Notes under the pieces: model-generated | Seen by the model: only the letters and a program-made list of their open reading frames with translations | Told to the model about the DNA's origin: nothing | Database searches by the model: none | Origin: Bacteroidota bacterium | GTDB lineage: Bacteria > Bacteroidota > Bacteroidia > Bacteroidales > JAKIYJ01 | Length of the DNA: 7,266 nucleotides | NCBI GenBank assembly: GCA_022708585.1 | Contig: JAKIYJ010000072.1 | Location: forward strand, 1 to 7,266 | Reading direction: 5' to 3' | Position numbers and translations under genes: made by a program | In this document: one piece after another, positions 1-6,035 of the stretch | Layout of the letters: each line of letters begins with the position of its first letter | Numbering within the stretch: the stretch's first letter is position 1

Positions 1-411
1 ATCCTTATCGATTGGTTCGAAACGTATTTTATCCATCTCACCAGCGTAAGGACCTTGTTTAATTTCTATAATCTCGCAGTCTTCAAGCATCTCAAAACCA
101 TGTCCGCCATAAGCTAAAAGTACTACATCACCATGATTTAAAACTTTGCTTTCGAGATAATTTTTATCATCATCATAATAATCAACTCTAACTTTTCCAC
201 TTCTAATTACTAATACCTCTTGAGTAAAATGAACGTCTCTTTGAACTGGATTATGTACATGCGGCGGTATTACATATGTTTTTTTTCTGTTCATATAAGC
301 TAATTGTTGAGAAAAATCATTTGGGGTAAAGAATTCAATTCCTTCCATTTTATGATTTGCTCTTATTATTACAGATAACAATTTATTATTATGAATTACG
401 TTTTCTATCAT
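1..411 (-). CDS. Cupin-fold sugar-modification protein of a polysaccharide cluster (partial, C-terminus beyond the left edge)
   Basis: The minus-strand frame starts at the ATG ending at 411 and stays open for 137 codons to base 1. The protein looks like a small single-domain cupin. Residues 51-53 (HVH), E65 and G72 form the first cupin motif. G94-D95 and H104 (context YGGHGFEML) form the second. Together H51, H53, E65 and H104 give the usual metal-ligand set. The stretch EIKQGPYAGEMDK near residue 120 resembles small cupins in O-antigen and capsule clusters that sit beside sugar synthases and methyltransferases. Family members are about 135-145 residues, so probably only a few residues are missing. 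The exact reaction is unknown; nucleotide-sugar isomerase or epimerase roles are known for some relatives, but nothing here proves one. The start codon overlaps the restored stop of the upstream glycosyltransferase as ATGA, which fixes the start and implies coupled translation. Confidence 0.85.
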   Translation of the reverse strand, partial: MIENVIHNNKLLSVIIRANHKMEGIEFFTPNDFSQQLAYMNRKKTYVIPPHVHNPVQRDVHFTQEVLVIRSGKVRVDYYDDDKNYLESKVLNHGDVVLLAYGGHGFEMLEDCEIIEIKQGPYAGEMDKIRFEPIDKD

Positions 412-1356
412 TTTATTTTTCCATTATTAATATAGCTTTCTCTTTTTATCCATTCCATAAGTTTTTCATCTCTTTTTGCTTCATTTTGATGATAATAAAA
501 ACCTGATAAATAATTATAATCAATTTCAACATCTTTAAATAGCAAATACTTTTTTATAAATAGCTTGATTTTCTTACTACCTAATCTATTAGTTATATTG
601 TTTCTAATATCAGTATATGAATCTGAAATACCCTGGTTAAATGCTCGTTGAAAAAAATATTTTTGTCATTCTATCGGTTGGGACTAAATGAAAAACTGAT
701 GCTTTGGGATTGTACACTGCTCTGTATCCATTTTCTTGAATAAATTTAGAAATATAACTTTCTCCATCTCCCCGATATTTTATTAATTCTTGCGGCATAC
801 CATCAGGATGAAATCCTCCAGCTTCAATCAGTATTTTTTTTCGTATAGAAAAGTTACATCCAAATACATAATAAGGATTAATTTCTTTTTTCTTTTCACC
901 AAAATCCAATATACTTAAATAACTTATAATTTTGTTGTTTCCGCCTTTCTCCCACATTTCTTTTATCCATTGAGGGGGAGCAATTTCAAAACACGGAATG
1001 TTTTTTCCACCTACAAGAACAACATCGCTTTGTTCAAAAGACTCTAAAATTGCTTCTAACCAAGTAGGCAGTGCTTCAATGTCATCATCTCCAAAAACTA
1101 AAATATCAGATTTTGATTCAAGAAGTCCTCTGTGCCTGCCAATATGAAGTCCAGGATTATCATCATATATATATATAAGATTTGGTATTTTCTCAGTAAA
1201 TAAATCAACTACTTTTTTAGTATTATCAGTAGAGCCGTTATCAACAATAATGACTTCAAAAAATTCTTTACCAATAGTTTGGGATACTAAACTATTGAGA
1301 GCTTTTTCTAATATGTTTGCGCGGTTTCTTGTGGGAATAATAACTGATAATTTCAT
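408..1356 (-). pseudogene. Family 2 glycosyltransferase, interrupted by a +1 frameshift
   Basis: This is a GT-A fold glycosyltransferase that would transfer a sugar from a nucleotide donor during repeat-unit assembly at the inner membrane. The first frame (1356 down to 637) gives 239 residues: the N-terminal strand SVIIPTRNR at 4-12, EVIIVDNGSTDNT at 34-46, the metal-binding GDDDIE at 89-94, and an acceptor-side GDGES at 196-200. After F235 the frame hits the homopolymer at 651-657 and stops four codons later. Dropping one base opens a second frame that begins QRAFNQGISDSYTDIR, a natural continuation for this family, and runs 80 more residues to a TGA at 408-410. The restored protein is about 315 residues. 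That TGA overlaps the cupin ATG, and this gene's own ATG overlaps the methyltransferase TGA, so the longer reading is strongly supported. The lesion may be a sequencing error, a real mutation or a slippage site. Sugar specificity cannot be told. Confidence 0.85.
651..657 (-). other. Homopolymer at the glycosyltransferase frameshift
   Basis: There are seven A residues on the plus strand, seven U in the message. Read as written, the frame is ATA TTT TTT TCA and terminates at 637-639. With six T the frame becomes ATA TTT TTT CAA and continues 80 codons. A single extra base in this run therefore explains the break. Homopolymers of this length are common sites of indel error and also of transcriptional slippage. 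Confidence 0.8.
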
Positions 1357-2096
1357 TTTTTTATAGCTTTAATAAATAATCTATTACATTTATTTTCATT
1401 ATTATTTACAAAAAAAAGATTGTTTTTATAGTATTTGTAAAGCATATTCTTAACTTTTGAGCTATTTAATAAGAAAAATCGGTTAGTTAAAATTAAATCA
1501 ATCAATTTCTTTATTATACTATTAGATTCAAAAGGTATTATTTCTTGAATTAGAAATTTATTATTAAAACAATCAGCAATTGATTCTGATGAAAAGTGTC
1601 TATAATGCTTATATTCAATTGGTTTGTTAATATGCGGAACTGTAATAAATAAAACTCCGTTTTTATTTAAATGTTTGTGAATTCCATCAACAAAGTTTGC
1701 TGAGATTGAAGGGTGAATGTGTTCAAATACTTCAATCAGCGTAATTACATCAGCATTATATTTTACTTCTTTAATTATATCAACACATGTAAAATTGCAA
1801 TTGGGATTTAATGCCTTTGCTAAATTAATAGCTTTTTCCGAATAATCTATGCCAAATATTTTTTTATCGGGGAATTCTGTGTTTAACTCTCTAACAAGTC
1901 TTCCATCACCACAGCCAACATCAATTAATGTTTCAAAACTTTCTTTTTTTAATCTGTTAAGAATATATTCAATTGTTGCAACATAATTAATCCCCCAGGT
2001 ATCATTAAAAGTTTGTGTGAATTTTTCTCTAAATTCACTTACATAATGATATGGAAAATTATACTCTTCTTCTTGTTCGGATTGTATTTTGTCCAT
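1353..2096 (-). CDS. Class I SAM-dependent methyltransferase of the polysaccharide cluster
   Basis: The 247-residue protein has a Rossmann methyltransferase core of the Methyltransf_11/23 (UbiG-like) type. Motif I is DVGCGDG at residues 59-65. The acidic end of the second strand is GID at 82-84 and a VDI at 105-107 follows. Motif IV is IEVFEHI at 121-127, and GVLFITVPH at 147-155 is the next strand. The N-terminal EEEYNFPYHYV is characteristic of methyltransferases encoded among O-antigen and capsule genes. It probably O- or N-methylates a sugar or caps a glycan; the acceptor is not evident. No transmembrane segment is seen, so a cytoplasmic location is expected. The TGA stop (1353-1355) overlaps the next gene's ATG as ATGA, indicating coupled translation. 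No Shine-Dalgarno is visible before the ATG at 2096, so the start is supported mainly by the family-like N-terminus. A 103-base gap separates it from the flippase gene. Confidence 0.88.
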   Translation of the reverse strand: MDKIQSEQEEEYNFPYHYVSEFREKFTQTFNDTWGINYVATIEYILNRLKKESFETLIDVGCGDGRLVRELNTEFPDKKIFGIDYSEKAINLAKALNPNCNFTCVDIIKEVKYNADVITLIEVFEHIHPSISANFVDGIHKHLNKNGVLFITVPHINKPIEYKHYRHFSSESIADCFNNKFLIQEIIPFESNSIIKKLIDLILTNRFFLLNSSKVKNMLYKYYKNNLFFVNNNENKCNRLFIKAIKK

Positions 2097-2199
2097 GCTT
2101 TAATATTCAATTTACTTGATGAAAAATAAAAAAAATAGTTTAATAATATGGGATTAATCGGTTAAAAATATAAATGGATTGAAAATTATTAGTTTACAT
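2097..2199. other. AT-rich gap inside the polysaccharide operon
   Basis: These 103 bases lie between the flippase stop and the methyltransferase start. I see no gene and no convincing hairpin. A possible all-AT 5-bp stem (TTTAA/TTAAA on the minus strand) followed by a T-rich stretch is too weak to call a terminator. The genes on both sides point the same way, so readthrough within one operon is the simplest reading, although a separate methyltransferase promoter cannot be excluded. Confidence 0.4.
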
Positions 2200-3630
2200 T
2201 TATTTGTTTTGATTCTTTAAAAATTTGAATAAATCATTAATAAAAGGTTTATCGAATTTATAAATAATAAATAAATATATGTATATTGAAATGAATATTG
2301 AAAGAAATGTAAAAATGATATTAGTTGTGTCTATTAAATAAAAAGTTATTGAAAAAATAACTAATAACGTAAATAGAATGTACTTTATATTTGAAAATGT
2401 TAAATAATAACCAATGCTTAAATGTTTTTTGCTAAAGAAAATATGTAAAAATATTGTACACATTGTAAGTATTAATCTGGCAATCAGGAACGCTTTAAAA
2501 CTTATTTGTGCAAATATAAGATATGTCGCCAGATAATACCAAATAGCAATAAAATTAATCTTACTTTCTATATCTGGTTTTCCAATTGCGGAGAATGCGG
2601 TTGTGTTTAATCCGATTATCCAAGATATTGCTTGTTGCAAAGAAAGAAGTCCAATTACAGAAGCTATTCCTGTCCATTTATCACCAAATATTATGTCGCT
2701 TATTTGTGTTTGCATAATAAATAGGAAAGTTCCGGCTGGTAATATAAAAAAACTTACTGTTTTCGAACTCATCAGCAAAGTGTCTCTTACTCTGTCTTTA
2801 TTATCCTGAATTTTTGAAAAATAACTATACATAACAGGAATCAACGGAGTTGTGATTAATCCAAAAATTGCGCTGATAAAATAATTCCCTGTCCTATAAA
2901 GACCTAACTCATGAGATGAAAAGAAAAATCCTAAAATAAAGGTGTCACCCCAAGCAAAAAACCAACTTAATAAAGCAGAAAATAACACCCACTTTGAAAA
3001 ATTAAACATTTCTTTTGCAGTCTGTAGGTTATATTCAAGTGAAGGTCTCCAATCACTTACTAGCCACAATATAATTGCTTGTAATATGAATGAAACAATT
3101 GATCCATAAACGAGTGACCAATATCCAAATCCTAAATAAGCCATTATCACAGAAACAATTCCAGGTATTAATGCCCCGACAATTCTGCTATAAAACAATT
3201 TTTTAAAACCAAATTCTTTTTGCAACAAGGCGGTTTGTACAGACATAAAAGGACCTATTATTATTGAAAGACCAGAAACTTTCAATACATCAGAAACTCT
3301 TATATCATTAAAAAAAGAAGCGATCTGATATGAAAAAACAAATAGGATTATATAAACCACAACGGATAAAACAATATTTGAGTATAAAACTATATTTGAC
3401 ATTTGCAGTAGTTTATTATTATCCTGGTTTTGTATTATTGCCTTTGACAAACCTGCTTCCCAAAGTATTGATGCAAAAGCAACTATCATTGATGAAATTG
3501 CTACTATTCCAAAATCATCAGGTGTTAACAATCTTGCAGAAATAATGTAAAATAAAGGAGGTAATACTTTTGAAGCGACTTCAGAAAGCGCTGACCATTT
3601 AAATGATTGTAAAACCTGGTTATTTAACAT
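2200..3630 (-). CDS. Wzx-type polysaccharide flippase (MATE/MOP superfamily)
   Basis: This is a 476-residue, strongly hydrophobic membrane protein. It would flip undecaprenyl-linked oligosaccharide units across the inner membrane for O-antigen, capsule or exopolysaccharide assembly. The N-terminus QSFKWSALSEVASKVLPPLF, then SARLLTPDDFGIVAI at about residues 36-50, matches the WzxC/TuaB-like group (Polysacc_synt family). The motif L-x-P-x-D-F-G between the first two membrane helices is the clearest mark. About a dozen or more membrane segments can be picked out, and the last quarter is very rich in Ile, Phe, Tyr and Asn/Lys codons. The length fits the family (400-500). The start at 3630 has only a weak AGG about seven bases upstream. 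It is the first gene of the minus-strand run and is separated from the lectin gene by that gene's terminator. The transported glycan cannot be deduced. Confidence 0.9.
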   Translation of the reverse strand: MLNNQVLQSFKWSALSEVASKVLPPLFYIISARLLTPDDFGIVAISSMIVAFASILWEAGLSKAIIQNQDNNKLLQMSNIVLYSNIVLSVVVYIILFVFSYQIASFFNDIRVSDVLKVSGLSIIIGPFMSVQTALLQKEFGFKKLFYSRIVGALIPGIVSVIMAYLGFGYWSLVYGSIVSFILQAIILWLVSDWRPSLEYNLQTAKEMFNFSKWVLFSALLSWFFAWGDTFILGFFFSSHELGLYRTGNYFISAIFGLITTPLIPVMYSYFSKIQDNKDRVRDTLLMSSKTVSFFILPAGTFLFIMQTQISDIIFGDKWTGIASVIGLLSLQQAISWIIGLNTTAFSAIGKPDIESKINFIAIWYYLATYLIFAQISFKAFLIARLILTMCTIFLHIFFSKKHLSIGYYLTFSNIKYILFTLLVIFSITFYLIDTTNIIFTFLSIFISIYIYLFIIYKFDKPFINDLFKFLKNQNK

Positions 3631-3840
3631 TCAAAACCTGAAAATATTAAGTGTAAACTTAAAGAATATTCAAAGAAAAATTTTAATAAATATAAGTTGA
3701 CTGATGAACAAAAAGTAAAAATACAACTCATTTTATATCTTTGCCTGAAAAGAAAATGGCTTATTATTTAAAAGGTTGGGTTGTGCAAAAACGTTACTTT
3801 GCTGTATATAGTTAACTGTTATAAAAACAACTGCTGAATA
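3631..3840. promoter_or_regulatory. Leader region of the polysaccharide operon with candidate promoter
   Basis: No gene is evident in this gap. A weak sigma-70-like pair reads toward the flippase on the minus strand: TTGTTC at 3711-3706 and TATTAA at 3688-3683 with 17-base spacing, about 50 bases before the ATG. On the plus strand, TATCTTTG at 3736-3743 fits the Bacteroidetes -7 consensus TAnnTTTG exactly. It has no properly spaced TTG upstream and only a 19-codon frame (3756-3815) downstream. An 8-base palindrome AGTTAACT lies at 3810-3817. All of these are tentative. Confidence 0.25.
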
Positions 3841-3872
3841 TATAAAAATAAAGGGCAGAAATAATCTGCCCT
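3841..3872 (-). terminator. Rho-independent terminator of the lectin gene
   Basis: On the minus strand a perfect 7-bp stem AGGGCAG/CTGCCCT (3872-3866 pairing with 3858-3852) encloses a 7-base AT loop. It is followed by TTATTTTTATA. The stem is the only GC-rich patch in the gap and begins 11 bases past the lectin stop codon, which makes a standard intrinsic terminator. It separates the lectin unit from the downstream flippase operon. Confidence 0.85.
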
Positions 3873-3883
3873 ATTAAATGACT

Positions 3884-4246
3884 TTATTTACCTGCTGAAA
3901 CTGCGAGCCAGCTTCCGCCAATAGCATAAAGTTTAGTATCACCCCAAGTTTTAATAGTAATCATAAAACCGTCGCGGGAAACTGATTTTGCAACAACATC
4001 GTATCTAAGATTTGCACTTTTATCAGATTCCATCAAACTAACAGATAGAATAATGTCAGGTTTTACATCAAACCCTTTTGGGAAAGTTACTTCAATTGAA
4101 TAAGTTCTGTCTCCGGTTCCAGCACTCAGAGTATAATTCTGCGATGCTGAGCTGGCTGAAAAACTACCTGACTGTACTTCCTGAGCAAATGTGCTTACCA
4201 TACCCATTACAAAAAATAATGCAATTACTAATCCTGCTTTTTTCAT
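3884..4246 (-). CDS. Secreted H-type lectin-like protein
   Basis: This is a 120-residue protein. Residues 1-21 form a clear Sec signal peptide (KK, a hydrophobic core LVIALFFVMGMV, then STFA before QE), leaving a mature chain of about 98 residues. The mature part resembles the H-type lectin domain (Helix pomatia agglutinin, discoidin C-terminal domain). It opens with VQSGSF at 24-29, then has VTFPKGFDVKPDIILSVS at 53-70, NLR at 79-81, SVSRDGF at 88-94, TW-x-x-TKLY at 100-107 and SWLAVS at 112-117. In the snail lectin, equivalent Arg, Trp and Tyr positions contribute to GalNAc binding; here R81, W101 and Y107 look aligned, while the His after the Trp is Gly. This is pattern recognition from memory, not a search. 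No cysteines are present. It has a strong ribosome binding site and its own terminator, so it is probably transcribed alone. A role in binding surface or environmental glycans is inferred. Confidence 0.8.
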   Translation of the reverse strand: MKKAGLVIALFFVMGMVSTFAQEVQSGSFSASSASQNYTLSAGTGDRTYSIEVTFPKGFDVKPDIILSVSLMESDKSANLRYDVVAKSVSRDGFMITIKTWGDTKLYAIGGSWLAVSAGK

Positions 4247-4372
4247 GTTACCTCCTGAATATTGAATAGTTAAGATAAATATGTGAATTTTAGAAGTCTG
4301 ATTTCGAAATTGTATTTTTTGATGAAATAATTTAATAAAAAAATTGTAAAATTGTTCAGTAAAAAATAAAAA
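4247..4372. promoter_or_regulatory. Divergent intergenic region between the lectin and the glycosyltransferase
   Basis: This 126-base AT-rich gap separates two divergent genes and must hold promoters for both, unless transcripts enter from further away. A weak plus-strand pair, TTGTAT at 4310-4315 and TAATAA at 4333-4338 with a 17-base spacer, could serve the glycosyltransferase-nadK operon. A perfect 10-base palindrome ATTTCGAAAT (4301-4310) abuts the -35-like box and could be an operator, or chance. No clear promoter for the lectin was found. Confidence 0.35.
4251..4256 (-). promoter_or_regulatory. Strong Shine-Dalgarno of the lectin gene
   Basis: AGGAGG on the minus strand lies four bases before the ATG at 4246. 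This is a full consensus match and fixes the start. None of the four minus-strand polysaccharide genes has a comparable site, which suggests the lectin is translated more strongly. Confidence 0.8.
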
Positions 4373-5140
4373 ATGATTTTTATGAAACTATCATCGATTC
4401 TTATTGCAAAAAATGAAGAGCAAAATATTGAAAAATGCATTATAAATATGTTGAATTGTATTGACGAAATAAATGTATTTATCGATGACTTATCAGATGA
4501 CAAATCATTTGAAATTGCTGATAAGTTTAACAATGTTAAATTAAGAAAAATTAAATGGCAAGGTTTTTCGGAAACCAAACAAGAAGCATTGAAATTTGTA
4601 ACAAACGATTGGGTCTTTTGGATTGATGCTGATGAAGTTATAACTGAAAAATTATCGGAAGAACTAATAAGCTTTAAGAATAATTTACCACAACATTCAG
4701 TTTATTCAGTTCCTAGGAAAGCATTTTTTTTAGGAAAATGGATAAAACATTGCGGCTGGTATCCGGATAGGGTGAACAGACTTTTTAATAAAAACGAGGC
4801 GAAATTTTCTCAAAGTTCGGTGCACGAATTTTTACACTATAAAGGGCAGACAGGCAAATTAAAAAACGACCTTCTGCATTTTACCGACCCTGATATATTT
4901 CATTATTTTGAAAAGTTCAATTCATATACAAGTCTTGCTGCAGATGACCTTAAAAAAAAGAATAGAGTTTTCAAAATATCGGACATCCTTCTGAGACCGG
5001 CTTTTGCTTTCTTTAAGATGTATATTTTAAAGAAAGGTTTTCTTGATGGAATTCAAGGATTTATTTTGTGTGTATTTTCATCAACGTATGTGTTTACAAA
5101 GTATTGTAAATTATGGGAATTAAATAGAAAGGAATCCTAA
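4373..5140 (+). CDS. WaaE-like family 2 glycosyltransferase (LPS core biosynthesis type)
   Basis: The 255-residue protein belongs to the WaaE/KdtX-like branch of GT2, whose characterised members add glucose to the inner core of lipopolysaccharide on the cytoplasmic face. The N-terminal strand is SSILIAKNEEQNIE, followed by a diverged IDDLSDDKS (37-45) in place of the usual VDSGSTDGT. The metal-binding DxD is in WIDADE at 83-88. GKWIKHCGWYPD (121-132), RLFNK and VHE (140-142) are typical of this branch. The C-terminal LKKGFLDGIQGF and the hydrophobic segment after it match the family's membrane-associating tail. Length is normal. Two starts are possible: ATG at 4373 or ATG at 4382; the second gives MKLSSILIAKNEE, the more usual N-terminus, and neither has a ribosome binding site. 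It ends one base before nadK, so the two are cotranscribed. The sugar and acceptor are inferred only from family. Confidence 0.88.
   Translation: MIFMKLSSILIAKNEEQNIEKCIINMLNCIDEINVFIDDLSDDKSFEIADKFNNVKLRKIKWQGFSETKQEALKFVTNDWVFWIDADEVITEKLSEELISFKNNLPQHSVYSVPRKAFFLGKWIKHCGWYPDRVNRLFNKNEAKFSQSSVHEFLHYKGQTGKLKNDLLHFTDPDIFHYFEKFNSYTSLAADDLKKKNRVFKISDILLRPAFAFFKMYILKKGFLDGIQGFILCVFSSTYVFTKYCKLWELNRKES
5129..5133 (+). promoter_or_regulatory. Ribosome binding site of nadK
   Basis: AAGGA lies eight bases before the nadK ATG, inside the last codons of the preceding glycosyltransferase. It is a partial Shine-Dalgarno match with good spacing and supports the chosen nadK start and coupling to the upstream gene. 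Confidence 0.55.
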
Positions 5141-5141
5141 A

Positions 5142-6023
5142 ATGACAGTAGGTATAGTTCCGAATCTTGCAAAAAATAATATTTTGGAAATTCTTCAGAA
5201 ACTGGTTCTAAAATTAGCAGAATTTAAGTTCAACATTCTGATTCAAGAAAGTACTGAATTGCCTGATGATATCCGTAATAAAATCATGGGTTTTACGGAT
5301 TTCGTAAATTTTTCTGAATTCTATTCAAATAGCGAAATAGTTTTTACCTTAGGCGGCGACGGCACAATGCTAAGCACAGCATTTGAGTCGAGAAACTTTG
5401 ATGTTCCTTTAGTTGGAATCAATCTGGGAAAACTTGGTTTTCTAGCAGAGATAAATTTAGACAATTTCGATAAATTTATTGATGATATAAAAACGGGAAA
5501 AACAATAATTGAAGAAAGAATTACGCTTGAAGCTTTTTGCACGGAATGCCCGCTAACAAATATGTTTGCTGTTAACGATATCGTAATCGATAAGGGTATG
5601 TGGCCAAAAATGATAGAAATTACGATTAAGGTAGATGATGAATATGTATCAACGTTTTCGGCTGACGGAGTAATTGTTGCAACCCCCACCGGTTCAACAG
5701 GTTATTCTTTATCTACTGGAGGCCCAATTGTTTTCCCAAAAGCAAAATCAATTATTATCAGTCCTGTTGCCCCTCATACTTTAACAATGCGTCCGCTTGT
5801 TTTATCCTGCGAACAGAAAATAAATATTACTGTAAATTCACAGAATAAAAGTGTTCAAGTAAATTGCGACGGACAGAGGGTAAATCAATTCCGCTCTCCA
5901 GCATCTCTTCAGATAGGTAAAAGTTCAAGACCAATGAGATTGCTTCATTCAAAAGATAACAGCTATTTTAGTATTTTACGTGAGAAGTTATTTTGGGGAC
6001 TTGATGTAAGGCAGAACAGCTAA
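5142..6023 (+). CDS. nadK: NAD kinase
   Basis: The 293-residue cytoplasmic enzyme phosphorylates NAD to NADP using ATP or polyphosphate. The signature GGDGT is at residues 71-75, with D73 the expected catalytic Asp. It is followed by LVGINLGKLGFLAEI (90-104), which is standard for the family. VND at 144-146 corresponds to the conserved NE/ND motif. SADGVIVATPTGSTGYSLS at 173-191 is the glycine-rich NAD-binding segment, and ISPVAPHTLTMRPLVL (206-221) is the second large conserved block. Length and motif order are complete, and no lesion is seen. The ATG has an AAGGA eight bases upstream. The gene follows the glycosyltransferase with a one-base gap, so expression is likely coupled, although the functions are unrelated. 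It converges on recG with 12 bases between the stop codons and no recognisable terminator. Confidence 0.97.
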   Translation: MTVGIVPNLAKNNILEILQKLVLKLAEFKFNILIQESTELPDDIRNKIMGFTDFVNFSEFYSNSEIVFTLGGDGTMLSTAFESRNFDVPLVGINLGKLGFLAEINLDNFDKFIDDIKTGKTIIEERITLEAFCTECPLTNMFAVNDIVIDKGMWPKMIEITIKVDDEYVSTFSADGVIVATPTGSTGYSLSTGGPIVFPKAKSIIISPVAPHTLTMRPLVLSCEQKINITVNSQNKSVQVNCDGQRVNQFRSPASLQIGKSSRPMRLLHSKDNSYFSILREKLFWGLDVRQNS

Positions 6024-6035
6024 GACCGATATTAT

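Noticed and set aside
2097..2199. Possible terminator between the flippase and the methyltransferase
   Set aside because: The only stem is five A-T pairs with a long loop, too weak, and the genes on both sides look like one operon.
2603..3545. Plus-strand open frames across the flippase gene
   Set aside because: They are antisense to a clearly recognisable flippase and encode no family I recognise.
3756..3815. A 19-codon plus-strand frame beginning MAYYLKGW downstream of the TATCTTTG element
   Set aside because: It is very short, has no good ribosome binding site and no recognisable similarity; more likely chance.
4270..4578. Minus-strand 102-codon frame overlapping the divergent gap and the glycosyltransferase start
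   Set aside because: It is low-complexity sequence (F, I, L, N) that is antisense to a conserved GT2 N-terminus and has no domain.
5321..5689. Minus-strand 122-codon frame inside nadK
   Set aside because: It is antisense to the most conserved part of NAD kinase, so it is a shadow.
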